The translations under genes and the position numbers were made by a program. The notes beneath the pieces were generated by a model. That model worked only from the letters and a program-made list of their open reading frames with translations, did no database searches and was not told the DNA's origin. A stretch of DNA of 64,000 nt from Acytostelium subglobosum LB1 (lineage: Eukaryota > Evosea > Eumycetozoa > Acytosteliales > Acytosteliaceae): the NCBI RefSeq assembly GCF_000787575.1, contig NW_012236518.1:558001-622000 (forward strand). The letters are read 5' to 3'. This document shows positions 51,666 through 63,900 of the stretch, one piece after another; within the stretch, counting starts at the first letter, position 1, and each line of letters begins with the position of its first letter.

Positions 51666-53499
51666 ATGGTATATATGATCATTGATTGATTGTTAACATC
51701 TGAACACTCACTAACTCACTCACTCAATCAATCAATCATAGGCTTCACCAGACGATAAATCACTCGCTTTGAAGGCAAAGACAGATTTGGTCAGGAGGAC
51801 ATTCAACTATCCAGATACAGAGGTTGTTATACAGGATTATGCTTGTTCATTGAAGAGAATGATTCTGATACCAGGTCGTATTTATATTACAACAAACTAT
51901 GTATCATTCATGCCAGTGATTGGTGAATCAATCGAATCAGTGTCCTTTAGAAAGGTCAACGACATCAAGAAAGACAGTACCATCTTCCTCAGTACAGCCA
52001 TCACCTTTGAAACCACAGGACAGAATGTAAGTGGATGTCAGTCACATGACCAAGTGAGCTCGCTCACTCACTCGCTCGCTCATTCATTCATTCGAACAGA
52101 TATCATTTGGATCGTTCATGCATAGAGATGAGGCATTCAACTTGATATATCACTTTTGGAAGTTCCCGCCTATAATCTATGAATCAAACTCGGTCGACGA
52201 CGAACATATGAGACAGTTCAACAAACAGATTAGTGGTAGCGGAGGCAACAACAGCAGCGGCAGTGGATTGTTTACGACGAGCAGCAGAAGCAGTGGAAGC
52301 TTTGGCAACTCTAGTCAGGGTAGCGGTGGCTATAACAACTCGCCTGGTTCAGGCACCACTTCCGGAAGTGGACAATACTATGGCGGTGGCGGCGGCAACA
52401 GGGTGTCTGGCGGCAGCAATAATGGAGGTGTACAACAACAAACACAATACACCAAGGTTGATACAGAGAGCACTAGACAGGCATTGAGAATCGCATTGGA
52501 GACTCGCGAGACTGGTATTTCGACCATGCACGAGATGTCCCATCAAGCAGAAATGATCGATCAGATCGAGTACAACGTGGAGAATATACATGGCAATCTT
52601 GACAAGTCTGAACGATTGCTCAAAGGCATCGAGTCATTTGGTGGCGCAATATCCAATGCCATGTCCAAAGAGAAGGTGCCCGATAGACAGCCATACCAAT
52701 CAGTGGATCGATCAGTAAGTTGTTCATTCATTCATTCATTCACGTGAGTGCATACTTCAGTGACTAACTCGCGCGTACAGTTAAAGGTCAGACCAAGAGA
52801 TGAGCCATCAGTGGAGATCGATATACTTGAGAAGTTACCGAATGATTATGGTATGTTTAATCAATCAATCATGTCCACTCCACGAACTAACACCAATCAC
52901 AATCACTAGTACAACCTGCATTCATTCAGATATCCAACGACAAGTTTGTAATATTAGATAGCAATAGAAAGCCAACACCAACAGGAATGTATGCCTATGA
53001 TCAGGTAGAGTTCTTGGTCGTACGTGCCAGACACTTCCACTTGGATATCAGGTTCTTGGACAAGTCGAGATTCAGATTTGCATCATCCTACATCCAGAAC
53101 ATCATCACAGAGATTGTACTGCGTGCCAATGGCAAGGTGGGACGCTCACCCAAGGTCATCTTTGAGCCAGGCGTCACACCCTTTGCCTACGGCGACCCTA
53201 CCATCCGATTCGTACCGAGCGGAGGCAGCAGACAACAGCCACTCTTTGGTCGACCATCTCATTTGGGCGTGTCCAACTTTGCCAAGAATGCACCGGACGA
53301 AGTGAGGAACGCATTGATCGAGCAAGACAAGGACCTAGACGAGATCAGTGCACTACTAGGTGACATACATGGCATTGCCAAGACAATTGGATATGAGGCC
53401 GATCGTCAATCAGAGCAACTTGATCGTGTCACAACAAGAGTGGACTATGCCAACGACAGACTAAAGAGCAACAATCAACGAATACAAAAGATGCTATAA
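51666..53499 (+). CDS. snap47: SNAP-47-type Qbc SNARE with GRAM/PH-like domain
   Basis: Five exons (51666-51668, 51742-52026, 52100-52714, 52781-52850, 52910-53499) give 520 residues. Exon 1 is only the ATG. Residues about 15-125 form a GRAM/PH-like domain (LIPGRIYITTNYVSFMP, then the FHRDEAFNLIYHFWKFPP-type end, as in human SNAP-47). A Gly/Ser/Asn linker precedes a Qb SNARE helix (TRQALRIALETRETGIS, MIDQIEYNVENIHGNLDKSE; zero-layer Gln present). A second folded segment follows, then a Qc helix at the C-terminus (DEISALLGDIHGIAKTIG, RQSEQLDRVTTRVDYANDR). GRAM, Qb, insert, Qc is the SNAP-47 layout and not that of SNAP-25. It should supply two helices to a fusion complex with a syntaxin and an R-SNARE. 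There is no membrane anchor. Confidence 0.9.
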
Positions 53500-54090
53500 T
53501 CATTCATCATTCATCATCAGATCTGATGAAGTACTTGGCGCGCATCAACAACAAGCGAGTGAATGAGTGAGCAAGTAAGCTACGCTCAGTCATTCCTCAG
53601 CCTGCCAGTCAATAAACATACATAATACTTACTCGCCTTGACTACCCATCACCACATTGTTCGTTCATGTAAACACAATGAGAGATACAAGTAAGTCTAG
53701 TTCTGTACATGTTGGGACCTCCGAGAAGATCACTTTGGTGTCTTATTCCCAAAGAGAGAATAAGGGATATGATCACAGGGGTTATAGAGTCCCGCTCGTA
53801 TTACCCTTTATCAATTCATTTCATCGTCTGTCAGGTAAGACACCCGAGTAATGGTTACAAACCATGTCCTTTGGACTGGATATGACTTGATTTTGATTGA
53901 ATGTCACCTGACAAAAAAGTGATCAGATCAAGCGAGCGCACTACCCCCACACCCATTCCCACCCCCACAATCACTTCCAAATCAGGTAAAGACAAAAGTA
54001 TAAATAGACCAAGTCCATGGACTTTATTAAATCATTCCAATTATCTCTTAATAATTACAATCATCTAAACAAACAAATAACATTATAACA
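53500..54090. other. Spacer with nested-helix block
   Basis: At 53714-53793 three helices nest inside each other (see findings), followed by the hairpin ATGGTT-ACA-AACCAT at 53851-53865. A C-rich strand (CCCCCACACCCATTCCCACCCCCAC type) follows near 53945. The block could be a small structured RNA. The last 90 bases are the promoter and leader of the BP74-like gene. Confidence 0.45.
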
Positions 54091-54483
54091 ATGAAGTCAT
54101 TCCAAATTATTGCCGCCTTGATGCTGGTCACCGTGACCATGGCCTACGCCAGAAACGCCTACTTTGTCTTCACCGATAACACCGACGAGTTCACCATCAA
54201 GCTCACCAACCCAACTCTCATCCAGCATGCTCGTGACCTTATTGCCAACCGTACCCAAGAGAGCCGTGGAATCATGGGCAAGATCGTCCGTGGTGACACC
54301 TGGTACAACTGGGAGTGGTCTTACTACCTCGACCCAACCACCATCTCCTTCTTCGACATGGCCACTGAGGTCTGTGATGCTTCCATCTCCTACGTCGAGA
54401 ACCACCTCAACGAGGTTGGCGGTGCTCTCCTCCCAGGCAACAGATGGTGCCCATGGCAGTCACACGTTGTTCGCGAGATCTAA
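54091..54483 (+). CDS. BP74-like small secreted protein
   Basis: Intronless, 130 residues. A signal peptide (MKSFQIIAALMLVTVTMAYA) is followed by one compact domain: YFVFTDNTDEFTIKLTNPTL, IQHARDLIANRTQESRGIMG, a W-rich strand (YNWEWSYYLDPTTISFFDMA) and TEVCDASISYVE. This matches what I remember of the N-terminal domain of Dictyostelium BP74, which also occurs in some bacteria and fungi; its role is not established. Codons end in C nearly throughout, implying very high expression, as for the small cysteine-rich gene at 4283. It converges on polyubiquitin. Confidence 0.82.
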   Translation: MKSFQIIAALMLVTVTMAYARNAYFVFTDNTDEFTIKLTNPTLIQHARDLIANRTQESRGIMGKIVRGDTWYNWEWSYYLDPTTISFFDMATEVCDASISYVENHLNEVGGALLPGNRWCPWQSHVVREI

Positions 54484-54564
54484 ATGGTCAAGTGATCAAT
54501 TCCAACTTCATTTGTCAACAGTCCACAAGTTGACCATCTTCCAATAAACCTTCACAAAGTATTA

Positions 54565-54580
54565 GCGAGGTAGTCCTCGT
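54565..54580. repeat. Hairpin in convergent spacer
   Basis: GCGAGG-TAGT-CCTCGT, extended by two A/T pairs, gives an 8-bp stem about 85 bases past the BP74-like stop and facing the polyubiquitin stop. Confidence 0.7.
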
Positions 54581-54701
54581 TATACAATTTAGCAGTTACC
54601 AATGCCCATTCCTTAACTCATTAAATCATTCAACCAATCAATATACGAAGATATTGTGTTCATTGTACAAGAGTGTTATACACTACATTATAGTTTATTG
54701 T

Positions 54702-56129
<1,428 letters not shown>

Positions 56130-57239
56130 ATGAGTTCAGATCAATTCCCTTTCAATCATTATCTACACAGTGGTTATGCTCATCCAATCACTAGATCATG
56201 GCAAGGTGACTCCACCATACTCAAGTCGCAACTCATCTATCCAATCTTTGTTACAGATCAATCAAACACAAAGAATGAGATAAAACGTATGATCAAGATG
56301 AACTTGATTGAACTTGATCATTCAAGTATACTCACTCATTCAATCACTCACTCAATCACACACTCGACTTGATTCAATCACATTGTAGCCCTGCCTGGTA
56401 ACTACCAACTCTCAGCTGATCAGGTGTTGGTTGACTTCTTGACACCACTGGTACAGAAGGGATTGAGGACTATTATATTGTTTGGAGTGTTGCTTAATAA
56501 TGAATCAAAGGATCTTACTGGCTCAGCTGCATCAAATGACACTGCCTCACCAGTGATCAAGTCACTCAAACTCATTAGACAAAACTTCCCTCAGTTGTGC
56601 ATCGCTTGTGACGTATGTCTTTGCGCATACACCTCGCACGGACACTGTGGCATCACCCACGACGATGGATCAATCAACAACGCCGAGAGCATCAAGCGTT
56701 TGGCCGAGGTGTCACTCTCGTTCGCACAGGCTGGCGCACACATTATCGCACCATCAGACATGATGGACTGCCGCATCGGTGCCATCAAGAAGGCACTGTT
56801 CGACGGAGGATTCGGCTCAAAGGTGGCCGTCATGTCCTACGCCTCCAAGTTCGCATCGTCCTTCTACGGCCCATTCCGTGATGCCGCCAGCTCTGGCGCC
56901 AAGTACGGTGACCGTGCATGCTACCAACTGCCACCAGCTTCGCGCTCCCTGGCCCTGCGCGCAGCATTGCGCGACGCAGAGGAGGGCGCAGACTTTGTGA
57001 TGGTCAAGCCGGCCGGACCCTACATGGACATCATTCGCGAGGTCAAGAACAATGTCAACCTTCCCATGTGTTGCTATCAAGTCAGTGGCGAGTACGCCAT
57101 GATCTACCACGCTTCTGCCGCTGGTGCCATGGATCTCAAAACATCAGTTCTAGAGTCATTGCTCTGTCTCAAGCGTGCAGGCTGTGATATCTTCATCACA
57201 TACTTTACTCCACAACTGTTGGAATGGTTGCCACTGTGA
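56130..57239 (+). CDS. alad: 5-Aminolevulinate dehydratase (porphobilinogen synthase)
   Basis: Two exons (56130-56286 and 56389-57239) give 335 residues. The zinc-binding segment is CDVCLCAYTSHGHCG at about 126-140 (three Cys, the Zn-dependent animal/fungal type). The active-site lysines lie in SYASKFASSFYGPFRDA at about 205 and MVKPAGPYMDI at about 258, where the second Lys forms the Schiff base. The enzyme joins two 5-aminolevulinate molecules into porphobilinogen in cytosolic haem synthesis and works as an octamer. The last 14 bases of the stop region form a palindrome (57237-57250). It converges on the PH-patatin gene 85 bases away. Confidence 0.96.
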
Positions 57240-57250
57240 TCGATCGATCA
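57237..57250. repeat. Perfect palindrome overlapping the alad stop codon
   Basis: TGATCGATCGATCA is its own reverse complement and begins with the TGA stop of alad. It sits in the 85-base spacer before the stop of the convergent PH-patatin gene. Confidence 0.85.
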
Positions 57251-57324
57251 ATCATCCTCATTCAATCAATCAATCTTGAAATGAATAGTCACTGACTGCT
57301 AACTAACTAATGTTAAATTTAATC

Positions 57325-59774
57325 TTACAATGTGTCTGATGTTGACGCCGCTGCTGGCACTACCACGATTGGAACGGGAGTAGCGGAGGCCTGATCAGTA
57401 GTAGGAGATACCTTTGGGAACCAATGCTCTTCAATCCAATTGAAGGTTGGTTGGAGATCGACTTCATTCGCCAATGTAGCCAACTCACTGACCAACTTGG
57501 GATCGTCCATCGAGGTGTGTACACCTAGCAATGGGTTGATACGATGGTATCGCTCGCCTAGTATGTTGTCGCATAGCTGCGCCAAAAAGTCCACCTGCGA
57601 GCCCATGAACAGGTTGCCCAGCTTGGGTGCCCAGTTGAGCAGACCATAGTCATAGTCTGGGCCACCCTCCATGTAGTGTGGCGACAGACCGGTGCCAAGC
57701 GACAGACAGATGATCTTGTTGGCTGGGATGTTGTCGTTCTTGGGACTCATCGCCAGACTCATCGCCGCCATACCAGGGTTGTTGCAAAAGACGCCACCGT
57801 CAATGAATCCTTGGTACGAGGGGAAGAAGGTGGGCGCCGCACCCGATCGCAACAGGGCGTCGCTCACCACCTCCTGCGTGAGCCAGTCGTCACACTTGCC
57901 AATGTTGTGGAAGACGGCGGGCATCCATCGTCTGTCCTTGGGTGCATACGGCTCGGCCTGTGGCGGGTAGTGGCTGTCTAGCTGGAAGGCGGGCACGACC
58001 AGCTTACGCGGGAACTCGTAGAATCGCTTGTCCTGGAAAAAGACGTAACAGGACGCTCGCAAAAGGCGATTGAAGTACTTGGAGTTGTTCATGTTGAAGC
58101 CGGCCCTCTTCTTGCCAAACACTGGCAGCGCCGTTAGCTCGAGCACACGACGCGTACCCTTTGGTGGATACTGGGCGGCCAGGCCGGCAGCCACAATCGA
58201 GCCGGCGCTGGTGCCTGTGAATACGTCGACATAGTCGAGGAATGTGGGGAATCGCTTGGTGATACGCTCGATCAGCACGCACACCATCACTGAACGCAGT
58301 CCACCTCCGTCCAGCGACATGATCCTGTAGAAGCCATCGTTGGATCGAGGCCTGTTGCGGTATTCCGATGGCTTGACGTCGGGTGGGAGTGGGGCAGGTG
58401 CAAACTCATCGAGCAGGCTCTTGACCGTCTCGAGAACCTTCTTCTCATCGGGCTCCAAGTCGTCGATGAGCTCACGAGGTATAAACACTGTCTGCTTTGG
58501 TGAGGTTGGGCTGGGTGGTACATAGTTGGTCACTGTTGCCCTTCGTCCACCAGGCATCTTGTGCTCGGACACCAATGGTCTAAGTGTCACAGTAGTCTCT
58601 GTTATGATTGATTGATAGAGTTAGTGAGTGAGTGAATTGATCATGTTGTCAGGCCTGACAACATACCCTTCTTCTTCTTGATCACCTGCTCGATGTCTGT
58701 GCACCACTTCTTGGCGCTTGCCTCGTCCTCGCAACGGAACTTGAGCAACTTGATCTTCTTATCACCGCGCTCAACCTCGGAGAATGGGTTGATGACAAAG
58801 ACGTACTTGCCCTCCTCTATCACGGGCTTAGTGAGTGTATACCAGTAGTTCAGTGTGATCCTGTTCTCCTTGACACCAGTGTCACTCTTTTCCTTGTCAC
58901 CACCGCGTGGCGAATGGGGCATGGCGGGCTTGTCCTCCCACCAGCCGTTGAAGTACTCCAGGTGATTGCCACGCAGCACATACCAATGCTTCTTCCAGGA
59001 GGAGCGAGATGACGCGCGCTCCATCCAGCCCTCCATGACCTTCTCCGTCTGCTGCTGTGCCAGCTGTGTTTGGATGTCCTCGAGCGCGTCGGCGAGGTGT
59101 GGGGTACGCGGGGTAGTCGAGCCCTCCGACGTCTCCTTGGTAGCGGGCAGGTCGAGAGTGTCGATAGTGAGGCCGGGCATCGACCTGATCTTTGGCACAC
59201 CCTGGTCGACCTTCTTCTTCCTGAAGAAGTTGAAGATGGACAGGTCAGAGGCGGACGAGGGCGACGAGGAGAGTGGCGGTGAGCTAGAGTTGAACGATGT
59301 CGCATTGACAATGGGCGACGACTTTGTTGTGATGGGCGACGAGGACAGCGGGTAGGGCGGGGTGTTGCCGCCAGAGTGTTGTTCACTCGCGGCGTACTGC
59401 TCCATGAGAGGCGCAGAGCCTGAGAAGCGGTTCCTGCCCACGCCGACCACTTGATACTGATGATGATGAGGATGATGTCCAGGCGATCCGGGCATAGGCA
59501 TGCCTAATGACGAGCGCTTTGATGACGTGGGCGACACCTTCTTGTCGGGCGCACTGGGCCTCTCCATGCCACCACTGAGCTTGAACTTTGACTTGTCCGA
59601 CGCATCATTCAGCTTCATCTGTGATAGCGAACGACCCAATTCCTGGCCTCCCTCATCGTCCATCGCGATCATAAAAGATGACCAATCACCAACCTGACCA
59701 TTCTTGTTCAAGTTGATTGCTCCATCATCCTCTTCGCCTCCTTCATATATATTCAACCAAGACGACTCTGACAT
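57325..59774 (-). CDS. PH-domain patatin-like phospholipase
   Basis: Two exons (59774-58667 and 58598-57325) give 793 residues. The second part has no ATG at its start and joins in frame to the PH-coding exon across a 68-base intron. Residues 1-240 are disordered, Ser/Pro-rich. A PH domain spans about 245-365 (VMEGWMERASSRSSWKKHWYVLRG, then FVINPFSEVE and KWCTDIEQVI). A linker leads to the patatin domain: oxyanion motif LDGGGLRSV at about 465-473, nucleophile elbow GTSAG at about 498-502 and the catalytic Asp in FIDGGVF. Patatins are Ser/Asp lipases that release fatty acids from phospholipids or acylglycerols. The PH domain should bring the enzyme to phosphoinositide membranes. No signal peptide. 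Confidence 0.9.
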
Positions 59775-61024
59775 TGTATTGTTTGTTTGTTTGTTGTTGT
59801 GATGTATTGTAGTTGTTGTTGTATGAATAGTAGTACAAGTTATTGATTGAGTGATTGAGTGAGTCTTGAGGCCTTGTCGTCTGGTAAGTTGTTGTTGTCG
59901 CAGATGATGATGGTGTAGTGGTAATGTTACAATGTGTAATGTTGCTACACACAACTAGTGCAGTTGTATCTGTGCGTGTTGTCGTTGTCCTTATTGTTTG
60001 TTGTTGGGGAAGTGAAGGAATGATTGGTTTGGCTTGAGGTGTCACCGAAAGTGGGGAGAGAGGGCACACTCATGAATGAAAATTGATTGAGCTCCGTGCC
60101 CATTCGAATCAAAGTCAAACCTCCATCTAGGAATCCGATTGGACAAGACAAGGGTAAGGGCCTCATCAAATATCCAGGTTGCCCTGCTTACTTGCTCTCA
60201 TAATAGGTTGATGAAAGTGCTGCACAGAGATCAAAGCAAAGTCACTTCGTTCACGATAAAATAATCGTTCATTGCAAGTTGTGGAGTATTCAATGATCTG
60301 ATCATGGAAGTGTAGAGTGTGTAGTATTACTTAACACAAGTCGCACACCTACACTACTACTTACCCACTAACTACACTAAGATGTTGATCATTGGACGAT
60401 TATGATCTGATGAGATGAAAAGTGATTGATCAAAGCAATGAAAGGGCACACATTCCCTTTGTGAGGTCAATCAGGGGTCAGAGAGATCAGATGTTCGCAA
60501 TCCCCATTCCCATTCCTTTTCATTGTTATTGGGTACTGGTAAATGAATAAATAAATAAATAATAATAACACAAGAATGGAAATGACCTTAAAAGGAAACA
60601 TTCAAGTGGTGCTGGTCAACCCAAACACAACTTCGTTCTCACCCATCCAAACACATAATCACAACTTTGAGAGATCGTGAGTTTGAGTGGTCTGTTGTGT
60701 TTGTTTGAGTGGGTTGTGGTTTGGTTCGTTCATCCATTCACTCAACCTCCCATGACAACAAACAAACAGACAGACATTCATTTATTCAAAGCAACTGTGT
60801 AGTTTTGCATTCATTCTCATTCAATTCAATTCATTCATATTGTCATCATCAACAATAACTAATCATTCATTCATTTATTCGTTCAAATAAGAATACATAT
60901 TTATTAATCAAATAATAACCTAAACTACATGTAATATATATCTAAATAATCAATCAAACATATATATATATATTTAATAACAGACAATACACTTATATAC
61001 ATTATATATATTATATATATAACA
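59775..61024. promoter_or_regulatory. Divergent spacer, 1.25 kb
   Basis: Upstream of the PH-patatin gene (minus) and the LRR/receiver gene (plus). It holds TTG-rich leader sequence near 59780-60010, CATT/ACTC simple tracts and TATATA runs near 60960-61020. No gene supported; short open frames at 59743-60169 (minus) are read-through of simple repeats. Confidence 0.5.
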
Positions 61025-62752
61025 ATGTTATCACTTAGAGATTATTGTATATTATCAATTATAAGATTACTTAAAGAGAATAGATTGGATGTTATACTTA
61101 ATAGTTCAACTGGTCAATTACCAGCAGAGATGGTGGATTACTTATTGACCATGCTCAAAAAGGTCGAGATGTATCCTATAAACAATCAACTGTTGGAGTA
61201 CTTGTCGACGACATCGATCGAATCACTGGATCTGAGCAATGAGGAGTCGCTCGACTTGGATCGTTGGTGCACCTATCTTTCACAGCCCGAGAGCATCAGC
61301 TCGCAGTGGATGCCACTCAAACAGAGTCTCACACAGCTGGTCCTCTCCAAGCTGTCCAGTCTCGAAGATCACACACTCTCTGCCATTCTCGAACAGTTTC
61401 CATTCATCACCAACCTAAACGTATCACATTGCACACTTCTCAACGGATCATTCATCAAACGATTGTCATCGTCGTCGTCGTCATCGTCGTCCACATCTCA
61501 TGTCGACAGACTTCAAACGCTGAACCTTCGCGGCTGTACATCACTGTCACCAGACAGCTACTCGTAAGTATCCACGCCAGACCATGATGATGATGTTATA
61601 TCACTCACTCACTCGCTCATACATCATAACAAACATGTAACTACAAACAGATATATTAAACATTGTAACAACTTGGAGATATTGGTACTTAGCAAGACAA
61701 ACATTGGAGACGATGATTTGCCTATGGTACTATCGACAATGGACAAGCTGATGTGCTTGAAGCTCAATCACTGCTACAACATCTCGAAACAAGGTGTAGC
61801 TGCCATTGCTCGACTGACCACTCTCGAACACCTCTACCTCAATCACTGTACATTACTTCAAACCGAGAACTCGCTGCAGGCGCTGCAGCACTCGACCACC
61901 ATTCAGCACCTGGACATCTCCTTCTGCTTCATGGACGACCGCTCGGTGGGCAGCTCGCTGTTCACCATGCCCGCGCTGACCTCATTGTCGATCCAGCACA
62001 ACTGCCTCTCGACCAGCTTCATCCACGACCTCTCACTGTCGCCTCTGCGACACCGTCTCGTGCACCTCGATCTGCGCGAGTCGCTCCACATCACGCCAGT
62101 CGTTGCGCTCCGACTGTACCCGGCAACGCAGCTCACCGAGCTGTTCATCTCGCCCAGCAGGCGATCCAAGCACAACACATCCGACACGTGCAAGATCGAC
62201 CTGGACGCATTGTACAAGGCACACAATCAGATAAGGATCAACGACAATCAGATACAACTGAATCGCTCGAGCATTAGACAGTCGATCGTCGAGAAGCAGG
62301 AGCACTGTCCTTTGATCCTGCTCGGTGAGGACGAGAAGTTCCAGGCCAGCCTGGTCAAGACGGTTCTCGAACGCAGCAACTTTGACGTGAGGATCGCATG
62401 CGATGGCAAGTCGGCATTTGAGATGTTCTGCCAGACGCCCTACTTTGTGCTGGTCATGATGGACATCTTCATGCCGATCCTGGACGGCCTTAGCTCCATC
62501 CGCATGATCCGTCAGTTTGAAAAGTCAGTCAATCTCAAGCGCACGCCAATCATCATCTGCAGTGGCAACGACAAGACGTTGAACTCCAATGGACAGTCCA
62601 AAGGCGATGAGGGCTGCGATGCATTCCTGTCAAAGCCCCTGAAGAGGAACCTTGTAGACCTGATCATGAAGCTCACTACCACTCCGCCAACTTCACCGCC
62701 ATCCTCTTCGTCGCGTCCATCATCAAGAGTGCCACAGATCACCTCTAGTTAG
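61025..62752 (+). CDS. Leucine-rich-repeat protein fused to a response-regulator receiver domain
   Basis: Two exons (61025-61563 and 61651-62752) give 546 residues. The N-terminal helical part (LSLRDYCILSIIRLL) leads to leucine-rich repeats of the Cys-containing F-box/AMN1 type over about 65-350 (LQTLNLRGCTSL, LEHLYLNHCTLL, IQHLDISFCFMDD). Residues about 398-520 form a receiver domain: LILLGEDE with acidic pair E406/D407, phospho-acceptor D451 in VMMDIFMPILDG, S484 in ICSGND and K508 in FLSKPLKR. Spacing matches CheY (44, 33 and 24 residues between key positions). The tail is Ser/Pro-rich. Receivers accept phosphate from His-kinase phosphorelays; here it could switch an LRR scaffold. No F-box is certain. 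Confidence 0.9.
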
Positions 62753-62822
62753 TTAGTGTAGAACTAAAATGAATGACATGTCGTGTATCGTCTTGTACAT
62801 AAACAATATTCCTATTCCCGAA

Positions 62823-62850
62823 GTCCCTCTCCATCAGATGGCGACGGGAC
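62823..62850. repeat. Two-tier hairpin in convergent spacer
   Basis: GTCCC (62823-62827) pairs with GGGAC (62846-62850), and inside them CCATC (62831-62835) pairs with GATGG (62837-62841). It lies between the stop of the LRR/receiver gene and the stop of emc3, which are 114 bases apart. Confidence 0.8.
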
Positions 62851-62866
62851 CTCCTCCACTCTCCAT

Positions 62867-63900
62867 TTACTTTCTTCGCTTGACTGTTGTTGCAGTAGCC
62901 TGAGATGCTGAACTTGATGCAGCCGACGACTTGCTCTCATTCTCTGGCATCTTCTTGTTTTGTAGCTTGTAAAGCAATCGCTGCTCGACATTGTCCATCA
63001 GCCACTCGTGCTGGATCAACTCGAGGTTCTCGCGCTCCGATGTGTAGAGCTGATGTGTTGGTGTCTGCTGTGCCGGCAAGCCCTGCTCCACCTGTGATTG
63101 AAGCAGAGTCTCGTTGAGCTGCGGGCGCTCCTGCAGCAGAAGCGAGTTGATGCCCTCCAGACCGAACCAGCACAGGAAGTACCAACTCAGCGAGCTGACA
63201 TACGAGACGTCCAGTGATGACAGCTCGATGCCGCTCTGCAGGAAACGCTTGAAACGGATTGTGAGCGGGAAGAATGGGATCTTGACGGCGACGAATCCAG
63301 AGAAGAAGTGATTGACCCATGTCATCAGACCAATCTGAGGTACTACATTGACCACATTACCCTTGAGCATATCAGTCATACCTGACTGATCCTTAAACAC
63401 ATTGCCAAGCATTCCCATTGGATTATTACCTGCGCCAGTGTCCTTTAATGCGAACAGTCCTGTCTCCTATTCATGTGTTGGTTCATTCGTTCATTCGTTA
63501 GTTCGTTAGCAATGTCCTGATGACCTGTCAAGTGATCAGTCAATCATTCAATCATACTTTGTTTGTAAAGTAAGCCTTCCTCATTAAGAATGAGTGTAAT
63601 GGGATCATATTGTTACTCTGTGCCAATCTTCTTGATCTTAACAATGTCTGACTGCGATGATTCAATGATAGAGTGTGATTGAGTCATAATAAGTATGTCG
63701 CTCTCTATGTTATCTATGCTTTCCCATCACTCTACTACATACACCTCCATAACATTCTGCACGACCTGTTTCCTCTCTGACTGTTGCATCAGACCTGCTA
63801 TATTACTCTTGAGTGCACTAACGATGAACAATACAAACAATATAGGTATTACTACCCAATTCCTAATAGGAGTGTCCAATACTATAGTCTCTTCTAACAT
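62867..63900 (-). CDS. emc3: ER membrane protein complex subunit 3
   Basis: Three exons (63900-63743, 63651-63558, 63466-62867) give 283 residues. Segments matching EMC3/TMEM111 in order: LDTPIRNWVVIPILFVLFIV (TM1), LLRSRRLAQSNNMIPLHSFL, MRKAYFTN, MTDMLKGNVVNVVPQIGLM, then FSGFVAVKIPF, SLDVSYVSSLSWYFLCWFGL and the cytosolic ELIQHEWLMDNVEQRLL region. EMC3 belongs to the Oxa1/YidC insertase superfamily and is the insertase core of the EMC, which places tail-anchored and multipass proteins in the ER membrane. The C-terminus is extended with a Ser/Ala-rich, basic tail. Length compares with 261 in human. Confidence 0.95.

Noticed and set aside
53657-53851. 64-codon ORF across the nested-helix block
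   Set aside because: No domain; the inverted-repeat structure explains the sequence better.
57325-58590. Patatin gene as a separate 421-codon gene
   Set aside because: Its first codon is GTG just after a splice acceptor, and the frame joins the PH exon in phase.
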